From Clostridium sp. BNL1100 (GTDB taxonomy: Bacteria; Bacillota; Clostridia; Acetivibrionales; DSM-1351): 64,000 nt of DNA. The notes beneath the pieces were generated by a model. The model saw only the letters and a list, made by a program, of their open reading frames with translations. It was not told where the DNA came from and ran no database searches. The position numbers and the translations under genes were made by a program. The stretch lies in the NCBI RefSeq assembly GCF_000244875.1, contig NC_016791.1:3105001-3169000 (forward strand), in the 5' to 3' direction. This document shows positions 36,438 to 47,165 of the stretch, in pieces (the first letter of the stretch is position 1; each line of letters opens with the position of its first letter).

Positions 36438-36935
36438 CTAATTATTAAAATTAATTAACATTTCTACGTCATTTTCATTCAACAATTTCTCACAATCCAG
36501 CAGCATTTTAACATCATTATCTACTTTGCCTATACCTTTTATAAATCTGTTCCCTGTTTTCTTAATATCCGGGGGCGGAACTATATCCGATTCCGGTATT
36601 GTTATTACCTCAGATACACTATCTACAATCAGTCCTGCCGAGAGGTCATCAATATCGATGACAATAACGCAAGTCCGGTCATTATACTCCTTGAAAGGCT
36701 TTTTGAACCTTAATCTTACGTCAATTACCGGAATTATCTTTCCTCTTAGATTAATAATACCCCTGACGTACTCTGGCAGTTCCGGAACCTCAGTTATTGG
36801 CTGTATCCCTATGATTTCCGTTACATGCCTTATTTCCATTCCATAAAATTCCTTTCCTAACAGAAATGTAAGAAATTTGTCTTTTTGAGTATCTTCATCC
36901 TGTTCGTCTATTTCCTGAACTATTGCATTTTCCAT
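36438..36935 (-). CDS. cheW: Chemotaxis coupling protein CheW
   Basis: The protein is 165 residues from the ATG at 36935 (AGGAG 8 nt upstream; a GTG two codons earlier is less likely). The SH3-like CheW fold is recognised from [45 protein letters not shown] and [11 protein letters not shown]. It links the receptor to CheA. It sits between cheA and mcp with gaps of 26 and 13 nt. Confidence 0.95.
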   Translation of the reverse strand: MENAIVQEIDEQDEDTQKDKFLTFLLGKEFYGMEIRHVTEIIGIQPITEVPELPEYVRGIINLRGKIIPVIDVRLRFKKPFKEYNDRTCVIVIDIDDLSAGLIVDSVSEVITIPESDIVPPPDIKKTGNRFIKGIGKVDNDVKMLLDCEKLLNENDVEMLINFNN

Positions 36936-36961
36936 AATCACAGCTCCTTTTTATTAAGATG

Positions 36962-38959
36962 TTATAATTTATTTGTCAAAATAAGTCGGGATACGTCAAA
37001 TATAAGACTTATATTTCCGTCCCCCAACAAAGTGCAGCCTGTAAAATCAGAGTTTTGGTATATTTTCTTAATATATGGAGGCAGTGTTTTAACAACCACC
37101 TGCTGTTGACCCAGCAATTCATCAGCAAAGATACATATGGATTTTTCGTCCTGTTCGACCATTAACAATATTCCCCGGTCAAATTCAGTTATTTCTGTTT
37201 TTATGCTATAAATGCGGTGAAGCCTGTATACGGGATAACATATTCCTCTTACCATTATCATCTCATTTTCGTCAGGGTCGGTTATTAAATCTTTTTTACC
37301 CGGTCTGAAAGATTCCTTGATAGCTGTCGTAGGAATTGTAAACCTTGAATTGCCTACCTTTATGTTCATACCATCAATAATGGCCAGTGTAAGGGGAATT
37401 TTAAGCGTAATTACGGTACCCTTCCCTTCGGTACTGTCAACAGACACACTTCCTCCGACTGCTTCAATATTCTTTGCAACTACGTCCATTCCCACGCCTC
37501 TGCCTGAAAATTCAGTAATGTTGTTGTTTGTAGTAAATCCCGGAAGAAAAATCAAGTTGTATATTTCCCTATCCGGCATTTCATTTTCAGGCTTATATAT
37601 AAGACCGTTTTCTCTTGCTTTATTCATTATTGAGTTTTTATCAAGTCCCTGTCCGTCGTCTTTCACCATAATCAATACATCACTACCGGAATTTTTCGCC
37701 TCAAGAGTTAGAGTACCACGTTCCGGTTTTCCTGCTGTTAATCTTACTTTGGCTGTTTCTATTCCGTGGTCTATGGAATTTCTTATGAGATGCATTAAGG
37801 GGTCGGATATGTGCTCAATAATGTTTTTATCAACTTCAGTGTCTTCTCCCATTAAAACCAGATCCACCTTTTTATCAAGCTTTTTGCACATATCACGTAC
37901 AATCCTGTGCATTTTATGAAAAGAAGTTGCCAAAGGCACCATTCTTATAGACATTACCATCTGTTGAATTTCATTATGTATTTTTCGCATTTGTCGTGCT
38001 GCTTTATAAAAATCAGGCAGCTCTAAATTTTTTAAATCAGGATTTTGCGTAACCATGGCTTCGGCAATAACCATTTCTCCAACGAGATCCATAAGGGTAT
38101 CAAGTTTTGAGACACTGACACTTATCATACTTTGATGTGTGTTGGTACATGATTTCATTCCTTCTTGGGATTTGTTATTTGCCTCCTCATGTTTTCCACA
38201 GTCCTGACTATTATTATGAACCAGTTCCAAATCCTTCAGAAAAATTATTTGACTGAAAAAATCATGTAATTCTTCATATGTCTTATCTGAATTAAAGAAT
38301 ATTTTGAAACCGTTTTTTTGTATGATGTTGGAGCTATTATCATCATCTACGATGTCATCCGGTATATAGTAAAAATCCTCTGTAATCTGCTTTAGATTAT
38401 GAATAACCGAATATGCGCGGATATTCTCCATTTCGCAGCCATCCTCAAATCGGATTACTGCCTGAAATTCTTTTAGGGAAGTGCTTACTAAAGCATTTTC
38501 CTGCTTTGTACAATCACTATTTTGATTTACCGATTCTTTAACTTTACTGTCCTTTTTAATGTAACTTAAAAGGTCTCTTATACCTGCAATAAGATTATCC
38601 GCCTTACCATCAGCAGTATCGTTTCTTTTGATCTTTTGCAGCTCAACCTTGATAAAGTCTACACCATCCAGAACTATATCAGAAATGGCAGAAAAATTAA
38701 CATATTGATTTTTTTCTTCACGGATAAAAAAGAACAAATCCTCAAGTGCATGTGCCAAAGTTGAGATATGATTAAATAGCATCATGGCTGAAGAACCTTT
38801 AATAGTGTGCATTATTCGAAATATTTCGTTTACAGTTTCACAGGTATAATTACCGACTTTTTCACTTTCAATTATAATAGTTTCAAGCTGTTCTATAAGC
38901 TGATCTGTTTCATACAAATATATCTCAAGCATTGGTTCATTACTGGATTGCTCTGACAT
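36962..38959 (-). CDS. cheA: Chemotaxis histidine kinase CheA
   Basis: The protein is 665 residues from the ATG at 38959 (GGAGG upstream); the longer frame to 39016 is not family-like. The domains in order are the HPt domain with phosphorylated His in MHTIKGSSAMMLF, a central P2-like region, the dimerisation helices, the ATPase domain (LMHLIRNSIDHGIE, GRGVGMDVVAKNIE) and a CheW-like C terminus. It passes phosphate to CheY (39050) and CheB. Confidence 0.95.
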   Translation of the reverse strand: MSEQSSNEPMLEIYLYETDQLIEQLETIIIESEKVGNYTCETVNEIFRIMHTIKGSSAMMLFNHISTLAHALEDLFFFIREEKNQYVNFSAISDIVLDGVDFIKVELQKIKRNDTADGKADNLIAGIRDLLSYIKKDSKVKESVNQNSDCTKQENALVSTSLKEFQAVIRFEDGCEMENIRAYSVIHNLKQITEDFYYIPDDIVDDDNSSNIIQKNGFKIFFNSDKTYEELHDFFSQIIFLKDLELVHNNSQDCGKHEEANNKSQEGMKSCTNTHQSMISVSVSKLDTLMDLVGEMVIAEAMVTQNPDLKNLELPDFYKAARQMRKIHNEIQQMVMSIRMVPLATSFHKMHRIVRDMCKKLDKKVDLVLMGEDTEVDKNIIEHISDPLMHLIRNSIDHGIETAKVRLTAGKPERGTLTLEAKNSGSDVLIMVKDDGQGLDKNSIMNKARENGLIYKPENEMPDREIYNLIFLPGFTTNNNITEFSGRGVGMDVVAKNIEAVGGSVSVDSTEGKGTVITLKIPLTLAIIDGMNIKVGNSRFTIPTTAIKESFRPGKKDLITDPDENEMIMVRGICYPVYRLHRIYSIKTEITEFDRGILLMVEQDEKSICIFADELLGQQQVVVKTLPPYIKKIYQNSDFTGCTLLGDGNISLIFDVSRLILTNKL

Positions 38960-39049
38960 AATGTACCTCCACCCGTAATTACGGGTACAAATTAATGATA
39001 TTATCTTATATGGCAAAATTAGGTAATTAGGTGAATAAAAAAAGAAAAG

Positions 39050-39415
39050 TTACGAATCGGCGATTTTTCTTAATGTGTTTATAACATGCTCATCTTTATA
39101 TGGCTTAACAATAAAGCTTGTAGCTCCATGCAATATAGATTCTCTGACCTGAGCTTCCTGCCCCATTGCAGAAACCATTACAACCTTTGCATTGGCATTG
39201 ATTTGTCTTATGGCTTTTAAAGCCTGCAAACCGTCCATTTCCGGCATTGTAATATCCATTGTTACTACATCGGGCATAAATTCCCGATACTTATTAATAG
39301 CTGTAAGACCATTGTCAGCCTCACCTACAACTTCAAAGTCATTTCTTTCAAGTAATAGTCTTAAAGAAGTACGCATAAAAACAGTATCGTCAACAACAAG
39401 AACCTTTTTCCCCAT
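39050..39415 (-). CDS. cheY: Chemotaxis response regulator CheY
   Basis: A 121-residue single receiver domain from the ATG at 39415. An in-frame ATG at 39448 has a comparable ribosome site, but the standard CheY length and GKKVLVVDDTVFM start favour 39415. The acidic pocket is VVDD, the phosphoacceptor Asp is in PDVVTMDITMPEMDG, and the Lys switch is in FIVKPYK. It is the first gene of the che operon after a consensus promoter. Confidence 0.95.
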   Translation of the reverse strand: MGKKVLVVDDTVFMRTSLRLLLERNDFEVVGEADNGLTAINKYREFMPDVVTMDITMPEMDGLQALKAIRQINANAKVVMVSAMGQEAQVRESILHGATSFIVKPYKDEHVINTLRKIADS

Positions 39416-39547
39416 TTTATGTATCCTTTCATTGAAGGCGAAATTCATAAACGAATTCCGCCTGATATAAGTTATTATTTGTTTGCATAATTAGTTTACC
39501 GTTGAATTTATAAGGTTTACTAAATTTAGCTTATGTTTACAAACAAT

Positions 39548-39576
39548 ATTATAAATTTATCCAATATTTATGTCAA
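39548..39576 (-). promoter_or_regulatory. Consensus sigma-A promoter of the che operon
   Basis: TTGACA (39571-39576), 17 nt, TATAAT (39548-39553): a perfect consensus. The start site falls near 39541, giving a leader of about 125 nt before cheY. That leader is AT-rich with no structure I can name. Confidence 0.88.
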
Positions 39577-39608
39577 CTATTGACTTTTTGAGAAAAGATA
39601 TAAATTTT

Positions 39609-40253
39609 TCAGAAAAGTTTCAGACATGGTCCGTGACCAGACATCAGATATTTTAACTGCAAGGCTGAAATGTCTTTTTTTAGGCGTTCAAGAGCTTCCT
39701 GAGACGGCACTTTCTGCGAGTTGATATTTTGTATCTCCTCATATATTTTTGAATCCTCCATAGGCTTTTGGATTTTACCGGTTCTGGTAAAGATATCACT
39801 GCTGTATAGTATTCCCTGATTTGTTTCAAACACCATTAAACCTTCCCAAAGATGCATTTCAGAAGGGTATGATATGAATTCAAACAAACTGTCTCCAATT
39901 TTCATCTTGTCCTGAGGATTAACAACTACAATATTGGTAGTAATTCCAAAGCCCATCAGTTGTCTTGCCGTTATCTGGGAACATATAGCTTTTATTTCGG
40001 GATAGAAATTTTTTAAAAGTGCCAGACCACCGCACTCGTCTGATTCAAAATGTGAAATAAACACATACTCCAAAGGGCGACTGCCCAATACTTCCTTGAT
40101 TTTTGGAAGTAACACTTCAGTCTGGTCTATGGCTCCTGTATGAATTAGCATTGGAATTGGAGTTAAAACAAGAAACTGATTGAATGACAGATCAATTGCA
40201 TCAATATAACTATTAAAAAGGTATACGTTATCCATTACTCTGTATTCTTTCAT
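39609..40253 (-). CDS. ODP-type diiron beta-lactamase-fold protein (O2/iron sensor family)
   Basis: A 214-residue metallo-beta-lactamase-fold protein related to the diiron domain of flavodiiron proteins but without flavodoxin. Putative ligands are H68, E70, D72 (HFESDECGG), H134, D153 and H207; the position usually held by a second His (HxExDH) is E73. In Treponema denticola such ODP proteins sense O2/Fe for a chemotaxis receptor. Here the gene lies directly upstream of the che operon promoter on the same strand, so a chemotaxis role is an attractive inference. Confidence 0.8.
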   Translation of the reverse strand: MKEYRVMDNVYLFNSYIDAIDLSFNQFLVLTPIPMLIHTGAIDQTEVLLPKIKEVLGSRPLEYVFISHFESDECGGLALLKNFYPEIKAICSQITARQLMGFGITTNIVVVNPQDKMKIGDSLFEFISYPSEMHLWEGLMVFETNQGILYSSDIFTRTGKIQKPMEDSKIYEEIQNINSQKVPSQEALERLKKDISALQLKYLMSGHGPCLKLF

Positions 40254-40399
40254 AATAATCTCCCTGTTTGCTACGTATTTTTATGAATTTAATATTAGTG
40301 TACATAAATTCATTAAAAAATATTGGTATAAACTATTTCCAATACCAATATCCAATAAATCTGCTTCAATTAATATCCCTTTGTTATTTTCCTTACAAA

Positions 40400-41041
40400 C
40401 TAAAATTTTAAACTTGCGCTTAGCAAATGCCTGTACATAATCTCTTTTTCACTGAGTATAAAAGATGTTAATTGATTCTGTGTCGCATACATAGAATTTT
40501 TGTCCCTGTGCATCAGCTGTATACCGTACTCACATCTTCCGAAGTTTACGTTTTTTCTGACTATGGTTGCATCATATTTAATAACACTATTGCTAAGGAA
40601 TGCACTAATCTCAACCTCATCGTCTTTATTGAACTCATCGTTAGAATATATGCACATACCTGCATAGCTGAAATCCTTTATACATATGGGTTCTCTTTTG
40701 CTGGAATTTACAAGCTTAATTTCACCTGTCAGTGAAGTAGGGAATCTCTCGTATTGTCTTCTTTCAGTATCGGAAGCTATATTTTGAGGATTATTCGCGT
40801 GGATTATGTATTCTTCTTCTTTTGGTAAGACACCTACTATATTGCCGCCGCTTAGATAAAGAGATTCGTCACTATTAAGAAAGCCAATTAGCACGGGGTC
40901 TCCCTTTAGAATTTGAGCACCATTTTTTTCATCTTCACATAACTTAACAGTGAATACTTTTTGAGTATCACCGCTCACAATATTACAGTGCATAGGTTTA
41001 ACCTTATTATAATGTCTTAATACCAAGTTCAACTTTTCCAT
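40400..41041 (-). CDS. PilZ-domain c-di-GMP effector (YpfA/YcgR-like)
   Basis: The protein is 213 residues from the ATG at 41041 (GGAGG upstream). An N-terminal YcgR-type domain (residues about 10-95) is followed by a PilZ domain with the c-di-GMP motif RRQYER (RxxxR) and DFSYAG (D/NxSxxG). Such proteins bind c-di-GMP and slow the flagellar motor or control polysaccharide synthesis. It sits between a diguanylate cyclase and the che operon. Confidence 0.88.
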   Translation of the reverse strand: MEKLNLVLRHYNKVKPMHCNIVSGDTQKVFTVKLCEDEKNGAQILKGDPVLIGFLNSDESLYLSGGNIVGVLPKEEEYIIHANNPQNIASDTERRQYERFPTSLTGEIKLVNSSKREPICIKDFSYAGMCIYSNDEFNKDDEVEISAFLSNSVIKYDATIVRKNVNFGRCEYGIQLMHRDKNSMYATQNQLTSFILSEKEIMYRHLLSASLKF

Positions 41042-41223
41042 GCTATCCTCCAGTACCAAAATACATAATATTAAGTTTAGGATTGTATATTCTTGATACA
41101 CTTATTCCACTGATAAAAGAATAGCACATTCTAATTTCTTGAACAAGACCATTTCTGGGAAATGTAATATTTATTTACATAATTTATTTAAAAAATTATC
41201 CTTTTTAAAAACTATTTTATAAA

Positions 41224-42318
41224 TTATTCTGATATAACTTTATCTGAAACCACAAGATTCCTTCCGGTATGCTTTGCTTTGTAAAGAGCATCATCAGCCC
41301 TCTCTATTATCTGTGTTATATCTGTGACTGTTTCAGGATAGGAAGATATACCAATGGATATTGTTACATTAATTTTCCTGCCGTAAGAAATCTCAAACTC
41401 ATTATCAGCAATTATTTTCCTGATTCTTTCAGCTATTTCAATAGCCTTATTGTTTGAAGCATTTTCGAGTAAAATTGAAAATTCTTCACCCCCATTTCGT
41501 GAAATCTTATCATCTGCTCTGCAATTTTGCCTTAATATTTTTCCTATTTCTTTTAAGACCCTATCTCCTGCCTGGTGACCATGTGTATCATTTATTTTTT
41601 TGAAAAAATCTATATCTATTAAAAGTAAAGAGAATTTTTGATTATTGCTTACGGCCTTTTCTATTACAAGCCTGAATAATTTATTAAATTCCCTTACATT
41701 GTTAAGGCCTGTCAGATAATCTTTGGTTGATTCCTCTTTTAGCTTTCTAAACAATAAGCTCATGTTATTAAGATATATCATATATTTATATACTGTATAA
41801 CTGACGACAACAGTTCCCAGAATAAAGTATGGGTAAATTGTAAAAAGGATTGATAAATTTTTTTGAAAAATATAAAAGTAAACACCACAGCTTACAATGG
41901 TCATGTATATTGTTGATACAAACCATTTCTTCCCCTGAGACCTTCTTGTTTTAAAAATCAACGAAATTCCTATTGTTACCAATGTAATAACAACTGCCCC
42001 AGCCTCAGAATATCTGTTAAGTCCAAAATATGCAATTCTGAAGCCTCCCATCACAAGGCCTGAAACAACAGCCGATAATCCTCCTCCTACAGTAGCTGCC
42101 AACAAAGTGGCTATATTTCTGAAATCCACCAGCGTTTTGTTTTGGATTCTGACACTATACCACATTAGAAGTATACCTAAAATCCCACATACAACTCCTG
42201 CCAAAAGCTTAAAAATAGGGCGGGATTGTATTTCTAAATCTCGGTCTCTATAGAATTGACTTGCTATGCTTAAAAAAGAAATAAGTATAGCTGCATTTAT
42301 TATCAGATCACTTAACAT
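41224..42318 (-). CDS. Membrane diguanylate cyclase (5TM-5TMR_LYT/GGDEF)
   Basis: A 364-residue protein. About six membrane helices of the LytS-like 5TM type occupy residues 1-190. A GGDEF domain follows with catalytic GGEEF (SRNGGEEFSILL) and an RADD sequence five residues before it, matching the RxxD product-inhibition site. It should make c-di-GMP with feedback control. The PilZ gene downstream is its likely effector. Confidence 0.92.
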   Translation of the reverse strand: MLSDLIINAAILISFLSIASQFYRDRDLEIQSRPIFKLLAGVVCGILGILLMWYSVRIQNKTLVDFRNIATLLAATVGGGLSAVVSGLVMGGFRIAYFGLNRYSEAGAVVITLVTIGISLIFKTRRSQGKKWFVSTIYMTIVSCGVYFYIFQKNLSILFTIYPYFILGTVVVSYTVYKYMIYLNNMSLLFRKLKEESTKDYLTGLNNVREFNKLFRLVIEKAVSNNQKFSLLLIDIDFFKKINDTHGHQAGDRVLKEIGKILRQNCRADDKISRNGGEEFSILLENASNNKAIEIAERIRKIIADNEFEISYGRKINVTISIGISSYPETVTDITQIIERADDALYKAKHTGRNLVVSDKVISE

Positions 42319-42457
42319 CCTTTATTCCCTTCTTATGTATACCTCCTCATATATATACGGTTATTATGAGATTTCACATTAAAAATCCTTAACTAGTATT
42401 TCTTTATATGAGTTCAGATATTCTTGAAACCTTTTATTGATATAAGGTAATTATATC

Positions 42458-42489
42458 AAAAATTAAGCCCGGATAAATCACCCGGGCTT
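42458..42489 (-). terminator. Terminator of the 1496-residue xylanase gene
   Basis: The arms AAGCCCGG (42465-42472) and CCGGGCTT (42482-42489) are followed on the minus strand by a T run (AATTTTT). It lies 62 nt past the stop. Confidence 0.8.
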
Positions 42490-42550
42490 TTGGATTATTA
42501 CAAGTATTTTTTACCATTTATTTTTAAACTCTTTTAGTATATTAATTTCT

Positions 42551-45500
42551 CTAAATAAGGCTTGACTTGGTTAATAACTTATTAATAACCGATGCAGTTT
42601 CAGCACGTGTAAGATTATCGTTTGGTGCGATTACTGTCAAGTTTTTTCCTGACACGATTCCAGCCTTAACGCAGGCAGCAGCTGAATTTTTTGCCCATGT
42701 TGCAAGCTTGTCCGAATCATTATAGCCTTTAAGTAATTTAACTACTTCATCTGCGGTATAAGCAGTTTTTAGCCCGGTAATCTTCATTGCTTTTGAAACT
42801 ATAGTCATAGCTTCCTGACGGGTTATTTTACCCATAGGTCTGAATTCACCGTTTTCATAACCTGAAATGATACCGTATTCGTATGCTATACCTACTGCAT
42901 CATAATAGCTGTTGCTACTACTTACATCTGCAAAAATATCTTTTCCCTCACCAGTTCGATAAAGCCCCATAGCCTTTACCAAAGAGTCAATGAACTCGCC
43001 CCTTGTGATAGCCATGTCAGGATTGAAGTTATCATTATCAACACCGTCCATGATAAGTCTTGAAGCAATATTGTTTACAGAACTCTTCGACCAGTGATTC
43101 TCAGTATCTTTAAAGGTCCTTGCACTTGATATCAACGCATATGTGCTGTTGGTCAAACTGTTTATTTTTGCATAGTATTTGCCGTCTTTACTTACTATAG
43201 TTGTAGGTACATGTGAGAAACTACCGTCCCTATTGAGCACTATTCCTGTTATAACCTCACCTGGGATTATTCCTCCATTTATTGCAATTGTTCTTTCAAC
43301 ATATCCGCTAAATTTGGAAATTTCAATGTTTTTAGTACCATTTGAACATGTTACGTTAAATTCTACCGGATTGGAAGCCAACTTGTAATTATTCTTACCT
43401 GCGGTCTCCTTTACGGCATTATTTACAGCATCAGGCACTCCTGAAATACTTATATTCACCTTAACGTCAAGGTTGCCTTCTAACGCAGACAAAATCTTTT
43501 CAATATCTATCCTTGATGCCGGCATTGCATACGTCATGTTGTCGCTTTTTATCTCCAGAACAGCTTCCTTCTCAGCCATATTTTTTATGGTTTTAGCAGT
43601 TAACTGTCCGGTTACAACGTCCGATTTTGCAATTGGTTCTAATACTATTATGGTCTTCTCACCAAGCAATTCTACAACCCTATTTTCATCTACAACTATA
43701 CTTGTAACTTTTTTGCCGTCCTTGTATTCAGTTACTGCTTTTGCAATGGATACTTCCTTTCCGTTAACGGTACCCTTTACGTTGTCCGAAGTAGTAGTAC
43801 TATCCGACGGTGATGAAGGCGTTGAAGGTGTTGTCGGAGTGCTGCTGCCATCGCTCAGTGTAAGCTCACCATATACAGAGGTGTCTTTATAACCTACTCC
43901 TGTAGTATCATTCCAATTTCTATATCCGGTACGTGTCCCATCCTTGGCATCATTAATCTGAGCATCAAATCCGATTTTAAGATTATTTGCCGGCGTCATA
44001 GTTTTAAACGGTATTTTCATTTCAACAGTATAGCTTGTACCTGAAACTTTAACAGCCGATTCGAATCCTTCTTTTATTTTGTCAGGATTAAATGTTCCTT
44101 CATTTTCGAAATTTACTCTGTATTGTCCGTCATCATTCTCATATGAGGCGGTTTTTCCGTTATTTTCATCAGCAAATACTTCTACAGAGTCCTGTTCCCA
44201 AGGATTTGCACTTGATTTGTCAAGAACAGAATCTTTTACCTGAATTAAAACATAGAGGTTTTTGTCATCCCAAAGAGCTTGGGCAGTTCCGTTTGCTATC
44301 TCCCATGCTGTTTTAGTCTGATTTATCGGAAGCTTCTGTGTATTACTCCAAATACCATCTACTGTTCCGTCTATTACAGGTGTACCTTTTGCAGCCGTTC
44401 CCTGCTTTATCTCAACTGTAGGCGGTGCCTCATGCTCAGCCATGTATTTATCAGGGTCGATTATAGCGTAGTATGCATTTTTTGCCTGCAATTCACTGTC
44501 AAATGGCAGAGGGCAAGCTTCTTTTCTCCAACTGTGGCCATCCTCAAGTCCCCAAATTGTAACACGGCTTATATTATCAGCGTGAGCCTTGTAGATTTTC
44601 ATCAGCTGTGCGTACAAGTAAGCCTGTGCATTTATCTCATCGCTGCTCTGCTTTTGGTCGCTTCCGGCCATAATATCCAGCTCGGTTACGCTTACTTCTA
44701 CTCCTAAATCAATAAATCTTTCCAGAGAATCCTTTACATTCTGAGGTTTTGTAGATGTATTGTAGTGAGCCTGCATCCCTATGCCGTCAATAAGTAGCTT
44801 GTCAGGGTAAGTTTTCGCATAGTTTGTATTGATTTCATTTACCATGTTAGCTATAGCTATAGATTTATTCTGATCATCTTCATTATAGTCATTATAATAA
44901 AGCTTTATATTGCCTAAATTGTTGTTATCAAGAACTTCCCTTGTGATTAAAAATGCTTGCTCTACATAATCATCACCAATTGACTGATACCACATTGAAT
45001 CTTTACGTAAGCAATTCTTCCAATTGGAAGGGTCGCTGATTCCATCCGCCATTGCTTCATTAACTACATCCCAGGATATGACTTTGTTACCGAAATGCTT
45101 AACAACGTTTTCAATATGGGTTCTCATATTTTCAAGAGCATCTTCCCTTGAAATGGGAATATTTTTACCGTTTCCGTCCTTTTTATATTTTGTTGTATCA
45201 ACATCATCCGGTACGCTATTCATCCATGCAGGTGTCTGTTGATGCCAAACTAATACATGACCGTGAACCTGCATATCGTTATCCTTTGCTTTTTGTATCA
45301 TTGCATCAGCTGTTTCAAACGTGAATTCCCCTTTGGTTCTCTGAAGTGCATCCGGTTTCATATCATTGCCTGCTGTAATAACATTGAAATGATGCTTTAA
45401 AAGCTCAAAGCTTTTTCCCTCAAGTTCGTTTGGAGCTATTGCATTTCCGAAAAGGAAGTCATTCTTATATACGTCCTTGAAAGGAGTCAGGTCGGTTTGG

Positions 45501-47041
45501 ACGGGTAGTGACACAGAACCTGTATTAACCACACTGATATCATCAATATAAAACGCTGCTTCTTTGTTAGCACTTTGTAAATATATAGTTATATATTCGC
45601 TTGAAGTATCATAATAACGTTGTTTACCCTCAAACTTTACCCAACCGTCAGTGTCGTTAATTGTCTTTTTAAATAATGAAGGATATTCTACACCATCTCC
45701 ATTACCAATCTGAGTACTAAGATCAATTTCTGCACTTTCTGCATCTGATGCCAGCTTCACCCATACCGTCACTCTATATTCACTGCCTTGATCTATATGC
45801 TTCTCCACACGCAACGACGGGCCACAGTTTGCATTTTCTCTGCCCCCGTCCACTTTAAGGGCATGTCCTCCACCATCGGTATGGTTAGCTTCATTTGTTA
45901 CGGTTAGAACTTCTTTACCAATTCTTGGTGTAAAGCCACTTGCCGTCCCATCCTCGAAGTCAATGGTTTTCATTGAAGGTGCAGGTCCGGTTATAAGTAC
46001 ATCGCCTATGTAAAAAGGAACTGTAGCTCCTTTATCGTTTGACTGGACTCGTATCCTGTCATCCTTACTTGTATCTACCGTGTACTTACCTTTTAATATA
46101 AATGGTTTTCCTGCTATAAAATCAGTACTAGCGACTACACCATAACTGCTTATGCTTTGCAGAAATGCCTGTGCCCCTGCCGGTACAGCAGTATTTGTAT
46201 CAACATAGCCAATTACTGTTATTTCATAGGATTTTCCGTTCTCCAGACCTATGTCACTGAACACAAAATCTGCCCCATCATAGTTGTTAACTCTGGTATC
46301 CACATATAAAGCAGCCCCGTCTTTATTTAGCACAGTTCCCTCAATATCACCTGTGGGAAAAGTTTTTTCGGTAACAGGCGTCAGAGTCGCACTACCGGAT
46401 TGTTTTGCCAAGCCATTACCGCTTGCAAAGGTTTCGTGGTAAATTGTTTTTTCAGTTACCGGTGTTGGTGATGTTGATTTTTCTCCTGTTACAGTTATCT
46501 CTCCGATATAAAAAGAAACTTTTGCTCCCACATCATTGGATTGAATACGTACGGCAGAATCCTTGCTGGTATCAACAGTATAAGTTCCTGTTAATGTAAA
46601 CTCTTTTCCCGCAACAAACCCGGCACCTGCAATCCAAGCATAGCTGTTTACAACCTGAAGAAAGGCCTGTGCCCCTGATTGTACTATCGGATTTTCGGGG
46701 TCAGTTTCAGGGTCAACATATCCCTTAACTGTTATGGTATATTTATTCCCTTCTTTCATCCCTAATTTCTCAAATGAAAAGTCAGCTCCATCCCAGTTGT
46801 TTTTTCTGGGATTTACGTACAGAGCAGCCCCATCATCGTTGCCGGTAAAAACTTTGTCAGTAACTGTTGTCAGGGTCGCATCTCCGGCTTGTACGGCTAC
46901 CCCCTTTCCATTAGTAAAATCCTCATGATAAATTGTTGTAATTTCTGCTTTTACCGAATTGTTTAAAGGCATTACCGAAAAAAGCAGGGCGATTGTCATT
47001 ACAAATGATAAAACTCTTTTCCATTTTACATTTCTCCTCAA
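42551..47041 (-). CDS. S-layer-anchored multimodular GH10 xylanase (1496 residues)
   Basis: A secreted endo-1,4-beta-xylanase. Order: signal peptide (1-32), two related N-terminal carbohydrate-binding modules (about 36-186 and 198-352), a CBM22-like module (357-508), a GH10 domain (515-870) with acid/base E662 (WDVVNEAM) and nucleophile E787 (VTELDIM), CBM9 (888-1065), a Pro/Thr/Ser linker, an unassigned region (about 1090-1305) and three SLH repeats (1308-1496). The SLH repeats should anchor it to the cell wall. The start is a TTG with GGAGGTG upstream. It follows a homologous xylanase gene (47166). Confidence 0.93.
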   Translation of the reverse strand: MRRNVKWKRVLSFVMTIALLFSVMPLNNSVKAEITTIYHEDFTNGKGVAVQAGDATLTTVTDKVFTGNDDGAALYVNPRKNNWDGADFSFEKLGMKEGNKYTITVKGYVDPETDPENPIVQSGAQAFLQVVNSYAWIAGAGFVAGKEFTLTGTYTVDTSKDSAVRIQSNDVGAKVSFYIGEITVTGEKSTSPTPVTEKTIYHETFASGNGLAKQSGSATLTPVTEKTFPTGDIEGTVLNKDGAALYVDTRVNNYDGADFVFSDIGLENGKSYEITVIGYVDTNTAVPAGAQAFLQSISSYGVVASTDFIAGKPFILKGKYTVDTSKDDRIRVQSNDKGATVPFYIGDVLITGPAPSMKTIDFEDGTASGFTPRIGKEVLTVTNEANHTDGGGHALKVDGGRENANCGPSLRVEKHIDQGSEYRVTVWVKLASDAESAEIDLSTQIGNGDGVEYPSLFKKTINDTDGWVKFEGKQRYYDTSSEYITIYLQSANKEAAFYIDDISVVNTGSVSLPVQTDLTPFKDVYKNDFLFGNAIAPNELEGKSFELLKHHFNVITAGNDMKPDALQRTKGEFTFETADAMIQKAKDNDMQVHGHVLVWHQQTPAWMNSVPDDVDTTKYKKDGNGKNIPISREDALENMRTHIENVVKHFGNKVISWDVVNEAMADGISDPSNWKNCLRKDSMWYQSIGDDYVEQAFLITREVLDNNNLGNIKLYYNDYNEDDQNKSIAIANMVNEINTNYAKTYPDKLLIDGIGMQAHYNTSTKPQNVKDSLERFIDLGVEVSVTELDIMAGSDQKQSSDEINAQAYLYAQLMKIYKAHADNISRVTIWGLEDGHSWRKEACPLPFDSELQAKNAYYAIIDPDKYMAEHEAPPTVEIKQGTAAKGTPVIDGTVDGIWSNTQKLPINQTKTAWEIANGTAQALWDDKNLYVLIQVKDSVLDKSSANPWEQDSVEVFADENNGKTASYENDDGQYRVNFENEGTFNPDKIKEGFESAVKVSGTSYTVEMKIPFKTMTPANNLKIGFDAQINDAKDGTRTGYRNWNDTTGVGYKDTSVYGELTLSDGSSTPTTPSTPSSPSDSTTTSDNVKGTVNGKEVSIAKAVTEYKDGKKVTSIVVDENRVVELLGEKTIIVLEPIAKSDVVTGQLTAKTIKNMAEKEAVLEIKSDNMTYAMPASRIDIEKILSALEGNLDVKVNISISGVPDAVNNAVKETAGKNNYKLASNPVEFNVTCSNGTKNIEISKFSGYVERTIAINGGIIPGEVITGIVLNRDGSFSHVPTTIVSKDGKYYAKINSLTNSTYALISSARTFKDTENHWSKSSVNNIASRLIMDGVDNDNFNPDMAITRGEFIDSLVKAMGLYRTGEGKDIFADVSSSNSYYDAVGIAYEYGIISGYENGEFRPMGKITRQEAMTIVSKAMKITGLKTAYTADEVVKLLKGYNDSDKLATWAKNSAAACVKAGIVSGKNLTVIAPNDNLTRAETASVINKLLTKSSLI

Positions 47042-47111
47042 ATAAATGCACCTCCATTAAAATAGAACTCTAAATATCTGCCTTTTGTATCCATCAATGT
47101 CTTATTAATAT

Positions 47112-47150
47112 AAAAGCCGACCCCTTTAAACTTTTACGGGGCCGGCTTAA
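47112..47150 (-). terminator. Terminator between the two xylanase genes
   Basis: The arms AAGCCGGCCCC and GGGGTCGGCTT pair with one G-T, around a loop of about 13 nt, and end in Ts. It lies 16 nt past the stop of the upstream xylanase. Expression of the downstream xylanase therefore needs read-through or its own start. Confidence 0.75.
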
Positions 47151-47165
47151 AATGAAATTCAGTTA

